This document shows, piece after piece, positions 45,982 through 57,843 of a stretch of DNA of 64,000 nt. Made by a program: the position numbers and the translations under genes. The DNA comes from Iris pallida (taxonomy: Eukaryota > Streptophyta > Magnoliopsida > Asparagales > Iridaceae). Location: assembly GCA_029216955.1 (NCBI GenBank), contig JANAVB010015600.1, forward strand, positions 34,414,569 through 34,478,568, written 5' to 3'. The notes under the pieces are model-generated. The model was not told the origin of the DNA. It saw only the letters and a list, made by a program, of their open reading frames with translations, and did no database searches. Every line of letters starts with the position of its first letter. Position 1 is the stretch's first letter.

Positions 45982-48900
45982 TGTAGCACCCACTTTTTGA
46001 AATAAGGATATTTTAGTCATTTTAGCCATTTTAATCATTTTATGATTTTCTAGATATTATTGACTTGTGATTGATTTAGCCTTTGGTCTAACTTTAGAAA
46101 ACCCACATTAGAGACCAACCATGACCTATGATGAGTATCTAGCTAATTAGATTTTATTTTTAGACTTTGGTTTAATTTAGAAGCCATTTGGCTATTCTTA
46201 GGCTAATTAATTAATTGGCCTTTGTAGCCTTTTGTTATTTGAGCTTAAACTCAACTTAAATAGAGGAGTGGGACCCATGGACCATCCTTGACCCTATTAG
46301 GACTCCTATGGCCGGCCAAAACAGGAAGCCCCCATCCCCTATATAAGCTTTGCATTAGAATAGACACCCCCTTCACAAAACCCTAGTTTCCAGCTCTCCA
46401 AAACCCTAACTTTTTCATTCGACCTCCGTTTCACCCCAAACGAAGTGCGTTGTGATCGTGGGAAGGAGGAGAATTTTTTGGAGCATTGTTAGCAAGGAGT
46501 TGGAGGCGTTTGCTCGGTGGAAACTGGTCGTCTCATCGATCGAGGAGTCAGTTTCTTGGATACTTCAACTCTCAATAGGTAAACACCCAAACACCATAGT
46601 TTCTTCTGATTTTTCTTCATATTAGTATGCACCTAGGTACCCTAGAACTACCCATAAAGTTTGGTTAAGTTTTGTTTCCATTTGATAGGTGTATCGGACA
46701 CGTATCGGATTAGGTTTATAGGTGTTCGATGAAATTCCTATTAGATTTCGAACATGTTTATTTTGTGATCTAATTTCACGAATTTATAGCCCTATAGGTC
46801 AGGATTCCTAAGCCCTAGGTTCTTGGTTGAATCGACACGTTTTCGTGTCCGAAACAAGACACGTACGCGCAGCACGAGGACCGCACGCGTGTCCTGCTAC
46901 TGCTGTGTCCTTTCTCTTTGGACACAGCAATTCAACCCGAGATTTTTGGTCTGTATCTAGGCCCCACGACTGACAACACCCTCGTAAAGTTTCGTTGGAT
47001 TTCGTGGAGCGTTGAGAGAGAAATCGACGTGGCACTGATTTTGAACTGCGTGCGCCAGTTTTTGGCGTCCGATACGCGTGTCGTGCGACTCGGACACGCG
47101 TCGGATGGCCAGTGCAGACACGTGGGCATGTAGCTCTATATGTGGGCTACGTGTACGAGCAACCACGTGTCTTACCTTGCTCTGTGTCGAGCCCTAGATC
47201 GTGTGACACGCGTGCACGATGTTTAGTTCTTTGAGTTTCAACCACTCTAGGATTTGTTTTTGGACACGTCGTGTCTTGTCTTCTGGACACGACACGACCT
47301 GGGTAGCACCTACACACATGCAGGAATCATTACCAACCTTTAGTTTTAAACATCATTGGGTTTTTCAAGGGTTTTAGGTCATGATTAGATAATTGGTTGA
47401 GTATCAAGTTAAGTCAGATTTTCAGTTTCAATTTTCCTTCCTGTTCAGTTTCCTGATTATTGATCCCATCATAATCCGATGCAATATGCTGTATAAATCA
47501 AACCTACAGGTCCTACACTACCATATCTTGGAGTATCTATTAGATTGCATCAAGAGTAGGGCTGTGATCGAATTGGGTTGGCATAAAGTATCCGTTGGTA
47601 TCAGATTTACTGTTCTAGTTTTCTTTCTTGTACTGTTTAGTATTTTGCTCAGTTTTCGAATGTGGTTCCTGATCAAAACTCGACCTACAAATCCTTTTTT
47701 ACCCCCTCTAGGTGATACATGTTAGTGTGAATCAAAGTTTAGGCTGTATCCGAAATTGAGTAGCCATAGGTTAGATGAGTCTTTAAATTCCAGTTTTTCT
47801 TCACTGTGCAGTATTGATTCTTTCCAGTTCGGTTCCAGGTATTTTCTGTGTAAATCGACCTACAGGATCCTATTATACATATCTAGGTAAATACCTATTA
47901 GGTTGTAGTATCGAGAGTTGAATTTGAAGGTTGTGTTTCAAGTAGCAGGTTGCTTGAAAGTTCCTATTTTCCTGTCAGTTCCTATTGTTTCATATTTCAC
48001 AAATTTTCATGTCATGTGAAATCATGTAGGCAACCCATAGATCCCTTCTGGCCTATATGAGAGTTTACTTGCTACTTTGCAATGGGTTAAGACCTTGATC
48101 AATGTTGGGTTGACACTTAGTATAGGGTTTTCCTTAATAGTTCAGTTTCCTTTTTAGAACCTATTAGACATATATAAGTGATACCTAGTAGTTTGTTAAT
48201 AGAAATAGGGCTGGGATCCATTTGGGTTAGCAATAGGTATTGTGTTGTTAGATTTTCCAGTTTTCCTGTTCCAGTTTCATTTCCAGTTTTGTTGACAGTT
48301 AGTTCAATGTTAGCTGATTGTTAGTTAGGAATTAGTAATGTCCAGTCCAGTTTAGATGTTACTAAGGACTAGTTGTTGTAGTTAGAGTAGGATTTGTTTT
48401 TAAGGTTTATATGTATGTGTGTATTGGTTAGATAGGCTGATGTTTTGTGATGAAATTCAGGAAGTAAGCAAGCAGTGAGGCTTGCAACAGCAGCAATGGC
48501 ATGCTGCATAGCAGCAGGGCTGAAATAAATAGCCAACTGCAATGGCAGTAGCAACACCAGCATGTCAAGTGCATGTGTTCAAGTGTGTGGTTACATTGGG
48601 TTGTGTGGTGAGGATTCAAGAATTTAGATTACCCTATTCTAAACTAGAGAATTCCTAAAAGATATCCTAGCCTAGAATTTAGTAGATATTAGTCTAAGTA
48701 TGGGGATTAGACATAGGGTATTGTGTGTTAAAGTAGTGCTATTTGAATTTCATTGATTGTTGAGATTAGACTTCTTGAAAACCTAAGATACCACCAACAC
48801 ATACCAAATCAACTCTAAGACTAGTAGTGGACCAACATTGACCTAGTTTGACTAGTTTGGTTGACCAAAGTTGACCCAAGGTTGACTTTGACTTAGATTG

Positions 48901-50062
48901 ACCAAATTCATGTAGAATTTGCATTGAAGACTTTTCTTATGATATTTTAGACTGTATGATGATATGTGGTTGTTTTAAATAGGATCGTATTACTCCAGTC
49001 CAGTCACTTTTCATCATCAGCAGTTCGGATTGCCAGGCGAGTACATTCTCTGATCTTTTTATGCTTCTTTGGACATGTACTCTTGTTATAGACTAGTGTA
49101 CTTGATGCTGACACGACGTTCACACGGATCGGTACCCTATAGATCTTTTCATGCAATGTTATCCCCTCGGATACATCGAGTATGTCATGTTTCATGTACT
49201 TTATCATGTTCATCATGTACTCCATGTATTCACTTTTATCCATGTGCACTCATATGTTATTCATGTACACTCATGACCATATGAGCTCCATGTATACAGT
49301 AGTTGTTATCCATGTGCAATAACATAACATGCTTCGATCCTTGTGTATTGGTTGGGGGCAGGGAGAGTGTAGTTGGTTATGTGATCATTATCCCCAGTAG
49401 TTGTTATCCATGTTATTTCCGTAGTTGTATCCATGTGCGACCCAAGATGTTTACCTAACCAATTCATGCTCTGTTTCACGTAGAAGGTTATATTCTTTAT
49501 TTATCATATTTATACCTCAGTTATATCTTCTTTCATGTTGATTTCTCTTTATAGCGATTCATGTATAATTTTCTATAGCTTGCTTTATATGTCCATTCCT
49601 GATATGAACTGTTGTGAGAGATATGTGCTCGTTCCGTCCTGACTGGGCATGTTAAAAATTTTACAAGTGATGATGAGGAGTATTGTCCTACATATTATGG
49701 CATTGGCTTAAATGACACTGGCGACGTGGACCCACAGGAGGATCCCACAGTCGTTGAGGACTTGCCCATAGTCTAGATGAGACTTAGCACTTTATTTTGC
49801 ATTTTCTTTTGAGACTCTTATGAGTTGTACTTGAGATATTTTTGGTGGTTTACACCTATACTTTTATAGTGACTTTCTTGAGATTATTCTCCTGTTCCAT
49901 CTTAGTATTGTGATTGAGTTACGTATTAATTTTACTCTATTCATAGCTTGGTTAGATTGTGTTAGATATGGTGACTCAGGATAGCGTTCTACCGCCGACA
50001 CTGCGGCGTAGGCTGGGCGTTCGTTACTTCTCGTGCTCTCACACTGGGTGCGGGTCGTGACA
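45982..50062 (+). repeat. 3' LTR of element E
   Basis: A near-identical copy of 38421-42506, ending CGGGTCGTGACA and followed by the TSD AATTT. All landmarks of the 5' LTR recur at the same offsets (TATATAA 46340-46346, TTGACC cluster near 48840). Confidence 0.95.
49668..49776 (+). other. possible LTR-borne acidic exon, E 3' LTR
   Basis: Counterpart of 42111-42220. The residues differ at few positions (PTLVED becomes PTVVED) and the frame stays open to TAG 49774-49776. The acceptor dinucleotide context is changed. Confidence 0.35.
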
Positions 50063-50067
50063 AATTT

Positions 50068-50892
50068 TGGCTAGAAAATAGCTAAACTAGGCAAAAGCAC
50101 TCATTTTGTGCACTTTTTACGCTAAAAATTCAATTCTGCGTACCATCCAGCGTAAAATACGCAAATTCAGGGTTCCCTGCGTAAAATCTTACATTTTGGA
50201 TGCTATCCAGCATAAAATACGCAATTTCAGGATTTTCTGCATAAAATCTTACATTCTGGATGCTATCCAGCGTAAAATACGCAATTTCAGGGTTCCCTGC
50301 GTAAAATTTTACTCAGCCGACATGACAAATTCAGAAAACTTGTTTTGGCCATAAAAACTTCATTTTAACTCGAAATGAGGTGAATCAAAAACCAAATTCA
50401 TACGAAATTTCGTGCTCTTGCTCATGGAACTATTAGTTTTCGAAAATAACGAGTTTTAGTAGATCAAAATCAAGAAAACTTCATGAACTCATGAAACCCC
50501 AGGGTTATAATGTAGATCTAAAAAAATCTATCCATAAAAATAAAAAACTCCAAGTTCTAAAGAGGCTTATAATTATGTAAAGAAGGGATTGGAACAATAA
50601 AACTAGAGATTCATCATGAAGCAAGTTGCACTTGCCTAGGGCTCTTGGGCGTAGGTGGAGAGTAATGGTGAGGAAGAAGAAGAGTGAATGAGGAGAGAGA
50701 AAGAGTGTTGGATTAACAAATGGGAATGGTGGTGGTAGGTAAGGGTTCTTCCCTTGGTTCATGATGAACCAATAAGCAACCCAAGCCGAACCAAGCCAAC
50801 CCAAACAAGCCGAACCAAGATAGGAGACATACAATACAAGTCAGATACGTACACGTATCCCAAAATACGTAATACGAACTATGGTCATCACA
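50068..50892 (-). repeat. 5' LTR of element C, 5' portion
   Basis: Continues 38420 after element E (TGGCTAGAAAATAGC) and contains about three units of the 60-bp repeat (50106-50316). It ends at 50892, beside the TSD GTACC. Confidence 0.92.
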
Positions 50893-50897
50893 GTACC

Positions 50898-51836
50898 GTC
50901 TCGAAAGAAAGATGAAAAGCCTATATCCTTCAACAAAAGAGAGGAACCAAAAATCATGCTCTATAATGATAATAGAGATGATATGGAAAGGCTACAATTA
51001 TGATGCTATAGTCCACAATCCAAAGCCATCATCCGTAAAATGGGCTATAATTTCATATCAGGCCTCAACAATGGTAAAGGAAGGCGAACTCCTCTTCGTA
51101 TTGCTATTCCAAAAGAAAAATCACAACAATACCACAGTAAAACAAAACGGGGCCTAGGTTATGCTTCACCACTTCCAACTCCAGAACCTTCTGAATCTGA
51201 TGAGGAAGAACGATCAAACTCTTCTGATTCTATCTTACGGGATTCTGATACCAGAATTGGTCATGTTCATAGGATGATAGTATCTTCTAACATTATGTCT
51301 GTCGAATTTTTGGAAGATGATGAAGATGACATTGAAGAAGCTCATGAAATGGACCCTTGGGCACAAAGGATGGACAATCAGTAGGAACTTCATTTTGAAC
51401 AACGAAAGCTACCTACTGAGGATCAACTAGTCCAGATCAATATTGGAGAGGAGGGTGTATCATGACCAATCTTAATTAGCAAAAATCTTCCAGAGAATGA
51501 TAAACAAGAATTAATTCATCTTATTCGTGAATATATTGATGTCTTCGCCTGGAGTTACGAAGATATGTCGGGATTAGATCCTCAAATTGTAACTCACAAG
51601 CTTAACATTTTGCCGAATGCCAAGCCGGTCAAACAACAACAACGGCAATTCAAGCCTGAAATGATGGATGCAATTGATGATGAAGTCAAAAAGCTTATAG
51701 CTTGTGGTTTTATGAGAGAAGAACAACATCCTGACTGGGTAGCCAACGTTGTACCAGTTCTAAAGAAGACTGAAAAGGTTCGAGTTTGCATAGACTTTCG
51801 GGATCTCAATGATGCTTGCCCTAAAGACGAATTCCC
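50898..51836 (+). pseudogene. pol: element A: linker and start of reverse transcriptase
   Basis: Continues the coding region broken at 28503. A long acidic linker (SESDEEERSNSSDSILRDS) is followed by YIDVFAWSYEDMSGLDPQIV, the hallmark of Tat-lineage pol just before RT, and then GFMREEQHPDWVANVVPVLK, RVCIDFRDLNDACPKDEFP. Several stops interrupt it (TAG at 51382-51384, TGA near 51463). At 51836 the RT is cut in the middle by element D. The remainder of A must lie right of the window. Confidence 0.88.
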
Positions 51837-52940
51837 TGTTTCACTTAACAAAATGCCTAAAATTGGCTTTTGAAAGAAAACTAGAAAAAGTACAAAAGTA
51901 TAAATTGTTTCTCGGAAGTATTGCTATGGAAGTCTGATCTGAGAGCGATCACTTTGTTCCTTGGACCATACGATGATGAAGAAGAAAACTGCTTGAAGAA
52001 GATGAACAATCGGAAGAACTAAGTCACCAGAAAGGTATCGAACAACGGCACTGATGGCACAGTCGAATGCTTTCCTGCTTTGCTTCACCATGTTCTTAAG
52101 AAAAAATTAAAGAAATGCTTTTGGGAATATCACTCTGAAAGTATGAGTTTTCTCAGAATTTCCTCCCCTATATCCCTTGATCTCTTCATGATGTCTGTGT
52201 TAAAAATAAGTCTATTTATAGACTAGACCCTCTATGCGTAAAAAGCAACAAAGTTGGGTCTCTACGTGAGTAACTGTCACCCACGATAAAAATTATCCTC
52301 TACGCATGATGACACGTGTCCCATATAAAGTTTTAATCTCTACGCATGGTGACACGTGTCCCACTACTTCAACAAAATAGGGAGAGCATGTACACACGTT
52401 TTTCGATAAGTGTGGCATGAAATCCACGTAAGCAAACTATGTTCTTATGTAGCCAGAAAAGATCGGCAGTAAAAATGACCCAAAGTAGCAGACTGGGCGT
52501 AAAATAGCCCAAAATTAACTTCCCGCGTAAAGTGGCTAAAAATAGCCTTGAGCGTAAAATTAACTCAAATAAACTTTACGCGCACAACAGCCTTGAGCGT
52601 AAAAGCTCAAATAGATTTCGTGCGTAAAAAAAGCAATCTCTTGAGCGTAAAGTAGCCCGTCTGCACACTAAACGACAAGTGTCTGGTTTAGTGTAAATCA
52701 AATCCTCTCGGCTTCTGTACAATCCTGCTGTCAGAAAATCATTATGTCAGAACAAAAATCACACACATTAAATGCAGCCTGACAGCCTGTCCTCCGCGTA
52801 AAGTTCAGCGGATAGCTCTCGCATAAAGTAGCTCACATAAAGTTTTACTCTGCGTAAAGTCTGAGTTTGATTCAGTTTGACTTGCGTAGAGTTCTCAACT
52901 TCTTTGACTTGGTCTATGAAGTACTTTTTACGTTCCTACA
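51837..52940 (-). repeat. 3' LTR of element D
   Basis: On the minus strand it starts TGTAGGAACG and ends AGTGAAACA. TCTATAAATAGACTT (plus 52201-52215) is the TATA box of the LTR, about 370 bases from its end, like the LTR of element A. U3 (52230-52940) is filled with GCGTAAA words. The boundaries rest on the PPT on one side and the break in RT coding on the other. Confidence 0.8.
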
Positions 52941-52955
52941 AGACCCCCTTCAAAG
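52941..52955 (-). promoter_or_regulatory. polypurine tract of element D
   Basis: CTTTGAAGGGGGTCT on the minus strand directly precedes the LTR start TGTAGG. Confidence 0.75.
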
Positions 52956-53150
52956 TTTTCAAATTATTTTCAAAATTTGAAATACTTTGAACAGAAGCGT
53001 AAAATCAGAGAATTTCAACAGTCTGCGTAAAATTCGGGATACTCAACAGTCATCTGCGTAAAGTTTGGTATACTCAACAGTCCGCATAAAAGTCGAGATA
53101 TCTAACAGTCAGCGTAAATTTCGAGAATTTGAACCGATTTCAAAATTCTC

Positions 53151-53157
53151 TATAAAT
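53151..53157 (+). promoter_or_regulatory. TATA box of the antisense gene
   Basis: CTCTATAAATAGAG at 53148-53161, 98 bases before the ATG at 53249, with a pyrimidine-rich leader (about 53185-53245) between. It resembles the LTR TATA box of element A. Confidence 0.7.
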
Positions 53158-53393
53158 AGAGTTTTATGAGTAGAGAGAAAACTTTACTCGTCCTTTACAA
53201 TCTCGATCTCTCTTTATTCTCTTCCCCATCATACTCTCACTTCGCTCGATGGCCCCCAAGAGCAAGACCGCCGTCGACAGCAAGGGCAAAAAGCCCGCCG
53301 AAGCTTCATCGACAGCCGACCGTGCAGAAGCCAACATCCCATCATCGGCGGTGCACCGACAGTCCAACCCCGTTGTGGCTCCGGCCATGAAAG

Positions 53394-54010
53394 GTAGAGC
53401 ACTAGCTAACTTCGGCCGTGAGTTTGCCGGAGAAGAAGAAGATTCAAAGAATTGAACTTAAAACTCCATGCCCACGTTATACGTGTCAGCGTAAAACTTA
53501 AAATAAGAAAATACGCCCACGTTTATCGTGTCAGCGTAAAACTTGAAATAAGAAAATACGCCCACGTCTATCGTGTAAGTGTAAAAATAGAAACATACGC
53601 CCACGTCTATACGTGCCATCGTAAAAATTGAAATACGCTTACATCAAAATGTGCCAGCATAAAATTCGTATTACGCTCACATCAATATGTGCTAGTGTGA
53701 AATTCACAATACGCTCACATTAATATGTGCCAGCGTAAAATTCACAATACGCTCATATCAATATGTGCCAGCGTAAAATTTACAATACGCTCATATCAAT
53801 ATGTGCCAGCATAAAATTTCACAAGTGAAAAGACTTTGCGTAAAAACAAAAAACTTTTACACTTTTAAATTTTTTTATCAACTTTAGTAAGCGTAAAGTT
53901 TGCATAGTCAGAGTCTTTAATCTTTATGCGTAAAACTCAGACCAAGTTATCTGCATAAAAAATTTCAAATTAGATTTTTACTAACTTGATTTTCCTTTTT
54001 CTTTTGGCAG
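53394..54010 (+). other. first intron of the antisense gene, with tandem repeats
   Basis: Donor ATGAAAG/GTAGAG at 53393-53394 and acceptor TTCTTTTGGCAG at 53999-54010, preceded by a T-rich tract. Inside, 53480-53820 holds about eight units of 38-50 bp. The last four are 38 bp (ACAATACGCTCATATCAAT, then ATGTGCCAGCGTAAAATT). If unspliced, exon 1 would end at a stop at 53453-53455. Confidence 0.65.
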
Positions 54011-56602
54011 TGGATTTGCAAATTCACCCACTTGCAGAATTATTTGGTTCAAATTACTTGGAGAACTTGTCTCATGTGGAGTTTTCCAGTCGAATCCTGA
54101 ATACCCTGAAGAGAGACAACATCTGATATCTGCTCAAAGGGACAGAATGATGTTGTCCATGATAAATGGAGAACTGTTGACATCACTGGATGGCCAACAA
54201 TTTGTAAAGCCAGCTTTCTTGTTCGAGGATGCGATCGATTTCCAGTCACAAATACACCCCAAGAAGGAGGCTTGGGTATTCAAGTTTGGAGAGAGAATAA
54301 TGTATCTCCCTGACATGGTTAAAGATTATCCTCTGTCTGTATTTGTCCATGCCACCCATCCCCGACAGATGCTATGGAACCTGACTCCCAGTAGTCTTGG
54401 TAGGCCCGGCAGGATCATCTTCAAGAGGGATAGAGCCAATGATATGGGCTACCACATCAGTGCTCCTAGTGGTGGTGTCATCCCTTTCTTCGGTCTGTTA
54501 CCTGGATTCACTCCGAGTGAAGATTCAGCTCTGATTCAGCCGGTGCAGACCCGAATGTTCATTAACAAGTTCATAAGGGTTGTAGTATTATATCCTCAGG
54601 CCAACCCTAGGCTACTAGGGTGGCTGTCGCCTTATAACCAGAACTGGATCCAACTTAGTGCTTGGATCATGAAGAACTTCAAGACAGACTTGGAAGCCAT
54701 CGATCTGTATGAAGCGGTAGCCTCAACGAGCCAGGGTATACCGATGAACAGTAACCTATTCTTGGCTCTGATGGAGTTGTATATGAGTTCAACAGAAACT
54801 TTTGCAACTCCACTAGGTGAGATGGGTCTCGTCCTATGAAGAATATGTTTCCTTCAATCAGGAACTGGCATAAATCAGAGAGAAAAATCCTCGATTGGTT
54901 GAGGTCTACCAAGAGCTTATGTGCCATTACTTAATTTGTACCAGTATGTATGACAGTGGGTCTCACTTGGCATATACTACTAAATGGACAACTTATCTAT
55001 TCTACCATGAGAATAGGATAGCCAAGAACGAAAAGGGGAGATTTCAAGAAAACAAGGCTCCAACCATCAACCCTTATTCAATAATCCCTTCAGATCTGAT
55101 CAATAGTTTAATGATCTCATATAATCTCTGGATCAGTATCTGTCCAAAAAGACCGAAAACATCTCTGCGGGGACTGAAACCTTGAGCCATCTGAGGCATG
55201 GTAGTCAAAAGATCTCGAGGGAAGCCTTGCTGGCAGGCTTTCTAACTCTGTGGCTGCAAGGATGGATTGTACCCGGGATCAGCACAGTAGACAGAATTTA
55301 CCGAAACGTACTGTGGCCGGAAGTACGTTTGGTATTCAAGGTTAGAATCAACCTGCTATCGGCGATGGTGTGCCAAATAAATGCAGGTTTGAGAACCTTT
55401 GGTGAGGAACTAATCAACAACGCTCCTCACCGGAAGGATTTTCCTAGGGTAGAGATGCCCTACACTTATTTGATGGGCTGGCTACTGCATCACAACTATA
55501 GTTTATTACCATCGGGCCCTGGAGATAATGCGGAGGTCTTTCTCTAGAAATTCAACAAAGCCACATGGATTTCAACTACTGTGGCAGACACCTGAGCAGT
55601 ACTGAATTATTCACACGGTTGGAACTTCTTCTGCACAAGACCACAAGATCCAGCCGACTACCTCGGTGTACAGTTTGAAGATAGAAGTGAAGGGGGGACT
55701 TCATTGCCTGCGCCAGTTTTCAAATGGCTAATGTGCATCAGACCCTCCCATCTGATGTACAGGAATGAAGACAACTATGCGTTCGAACCGTATCTACCAA
55801 GTCGGTTCGCTCGTCAGTATGGATATGACCAACTTCATGTTGGTAATCCCTCCACTAGCTTCTACCATTATGGCAAGCTAATTGATGGTGCAAAAACCTA
55901 GAGATATTTTAGCACGGCTCGTACTGGTGCAAAATTCAGAGTATCGACTGCTACCAGCACAATCGAGCCACGTATACTTCATACATATGCACGCTTTTAT
56001 GCATCCATCCGTTCCTTCGCCCATGGCTACAACCTGAAGGGGAGTCTTAGATGGCCCAAAAAAAGGAATGTTGAAGAGCTAGTCAGGGTATTTCCAGACA
56101 TACCCGATGATACTGCTATTCCATATGAGTATCTGGAAGTAATCCCTACGGGAGTTGGGGAAAAAGCTGCGGGACCTATTATTAAAATCCCGAAAACGGA
56201 AATCAGGTGCAGCTCTTACCCTTCCAGAGAAGATCCTCCCAGAGAAGAAGATGAAGGTCACCGTCAAGAGGCCTTCTAGACAGAGAGCCGCTACTCCAGA
56301 GAGCGACACTCCAGTCGAGGAGCCGCAACATATTGCATCTTCTTCAACTCATCTTAGAGAAGGTTCTTCGGCGTCTCAACCGGCAACATCAACAGAAGGT
56401 GTGGGGGTCCTTTCTCCTGGACATCTCAGCTCATCACTTCATCTGTCTTTGCCACCAAAGGCACAAGCTACTGAGGAGGTTGTCCCTACACATACTGTTG
56501 ATCGAGAGCTCATCCCATCAGATGAACCAGCTCTGGCCTTCGATGATGATGAGTGGGATGGGGACTATGACTCGTACTTGGCACGTCTGTCACCTACTCC
56601 AG

Positions 56603-56676
56603 GTAAATATAAATTCCACAAAATCTATACAAAATTATGATTTTTGTATATTAACTTATTTTATTTATTTTTGTAG
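56603..56676 (+). other. second intron of the antisense gene
   Basis: A 74-base AT-rich intron with donor CCAG/GTAAATA and acceptor TTTTTGTAG. Splicing joins LSPTPG to VIIASKPVAPPP in one frame and removes the stop at 56638-56640. Confidence 0.75.
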
Positions 56677-56903
56677 GTGTTATCATTGCATCAAAGCCTG
56701 TGGCTCCTCCTCCTCAAGAAACTATTTATGAGGAAAACACAGAGTCTGAGGAAGAGGATTCTTCTTCAAAATAAGAATCTGCTCAAGAAGAATGTCCTCC
56801 ATCTATGGAGGTACAATAAGAGCTTCCCGTGGAGGCCCAGCTAGAATTGTCTCCTCCTGCTGAAGGAAAAGAAAAAGAACAAACTGCAGTAGAACCTACT
56901 GTA

Positions 56904-57843
56904 TGTTGACACAAAGTCACAGTCAACCGAATATTGATAACATTGACTAAATAATACTTGTAATAATTTAATATGACACACGACGACTACATCCAGCTCA
57001 AGTCAGACGACAGCTCAGTTTTTGCAATACAAGTCATTTTTGAGTCTGTATTTTATAAATTTATTGAGTCTAGACTGATGTAAGCTGAGTTATGCTGAGC
57101 TCTTGAGACTTAACCTATAACCTACCTAAAATCCATAAGCTCCACACATCCAAATAAGCCCATTGGACCTTAAGACCTATTCTGTGCTCTGGAGACAGAG
57201 TTCGGGCCGAACTCTGCCTCCACATAGAGTTTGGGCCAAACTCTGTCCCCTAAAAATCAGCACCCTAATTTTTAGGGTTGGCTGGTTGCTAGTTGTCCAA
57301 CGGCCAAATATTTGAAAATTTCTACCAGAATTCCGGCCGAATTCTGCCTACTAGTATCCTATAAATAGGCCATGAATTCTCTCATTTTCAATCATCCAAT
57401 CTTCTCTTCTCTTCTCTCTAAAGCTCAAATACAAGCCATATCCTTCTTCACCTACTAGCCACAAGCTCCCTAAGCCTTAAGTGTTCAGCATCTTTCAGTT
57501 AGGAGTTTGTGCAAGAGTTCAAGAAGTCGCTTGGAAAAGTCCAAGCATCGCCACTGCGATCTTTGTAAGAAGTTGACGTGCTCTTCTGAAGAAAAGGCAC
57601 GGGGTGTAACTACTATTTCACAAATAGTGGATTTAATCCTGAGCTAGAGTTCTCAGGCCTGGACTAGTCCTCCACGAGGGAAACCAGGTTAAAAATCGGC
57701 TGTGTTTGCGTATGCTTTCTTGCTCCTTATTTATTTCCGCATTTACTTTGATTAGTTTTACTTGTAAAAGAGTTTAAATTTTTAATTGGCTATTATCGCT
57801 ATAAACTCTATTCACCCCCTCTAGAGTTGCCATCTGTTCTTCA
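56904..57843 (+). mobile_element. Copia-type solo LTR in the antisense gene
   Basis: A 940-bp sequence, TGTTGACACAAAG to CTGTTCTTCA, flanked by CTGTA at 56899-56903 and 57844-57848. CTATTCACCCCCTCTAGAG near the end is typical of Copia LTRs. The TATA box TATAAATA is at 57360-57367. Removing it with one TSD rejoins the acidic frame (EPTVDEEVTNEKE). No internal part is left. Confidence 0.93.

Larger units (their letters stand above)
38421..50062 (+). mobile_element. Element E: young non-autonomous gypsy element with 4.1-kb LTRs
   Basis: Two LTRs of 4086 and 4081 bp (TGTAGCACCC to GGGTCGTGACA) flank a 3.48-kb interior. The TSD is AATTT (38416-38420 and 50063-50067). The interior has a PBS-like site, one uninterrupted gag-like ORF, the GAGGACGAAATT box and a PPT, but no protease, RT or integrase. 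It therefore fits the class of large non-autonomous LTR elements (LARD-like) that depend on enzymes of relatives. In the first 580 bases I count about 11 differences between the LTRs, so it is the youngest datable insertion here and sits on top of the nested stack. Confidence 0.95.
28504..50892 (-). mobile_element. Element C: Tekay/Del-like Ty3/gypsy retrotransposon, minus strand, interrupted by element E
   Basis: The TSD GTACC lies at 28499-28503 and 50893-50897. Joining the flanks restores the reading frame of element A (FLVPSRKKDE). On the minus strand the 5' LTR is 50892-36475, split by element E, followed by a PBS-like site, gag, protease, RT, RNase H, integrase, PPT and the 3' LTR 31440-28504. 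LTRs start TGTGATGACC and end CATTACA or CGTTACA on that strand. Coding regions hold many nonsense codons, a 19-bp duplication and other frameshifts, so it is dead. Confidence 0.93.
52230..53960 (+). repeat. dispersed GCGTAAA words over the D LTR, antisense promoter and intron
   Basis: By eye about 20 exact GCGTAAA and many one-base variants (GCATAAA, GTGTAAA), all in the same orientation. They span U3 of the LTR, the 200 bases before the antisense TATA box, and the first intron of the antisense gene. Outside the window's C LTRs I see no comparable density elsewhere. Confidence 0.8.

Noticed and set aside
53166..53390. Alternative ATG at 53166 for the antisense gene
   Set aside because: Only nine bases after the TATA box, so upstream of the likely transcription start, and in a different frame from the MAPKSK start that fits the downstream exons.
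56904..57843. Considered as a third intron of the antisense gene
   Set aside because: It has an exact 5-bp duplication and TG...CA Copia LTR ends, so it is an insertion. Splicing around it would lack GT/AG ends at its borders.
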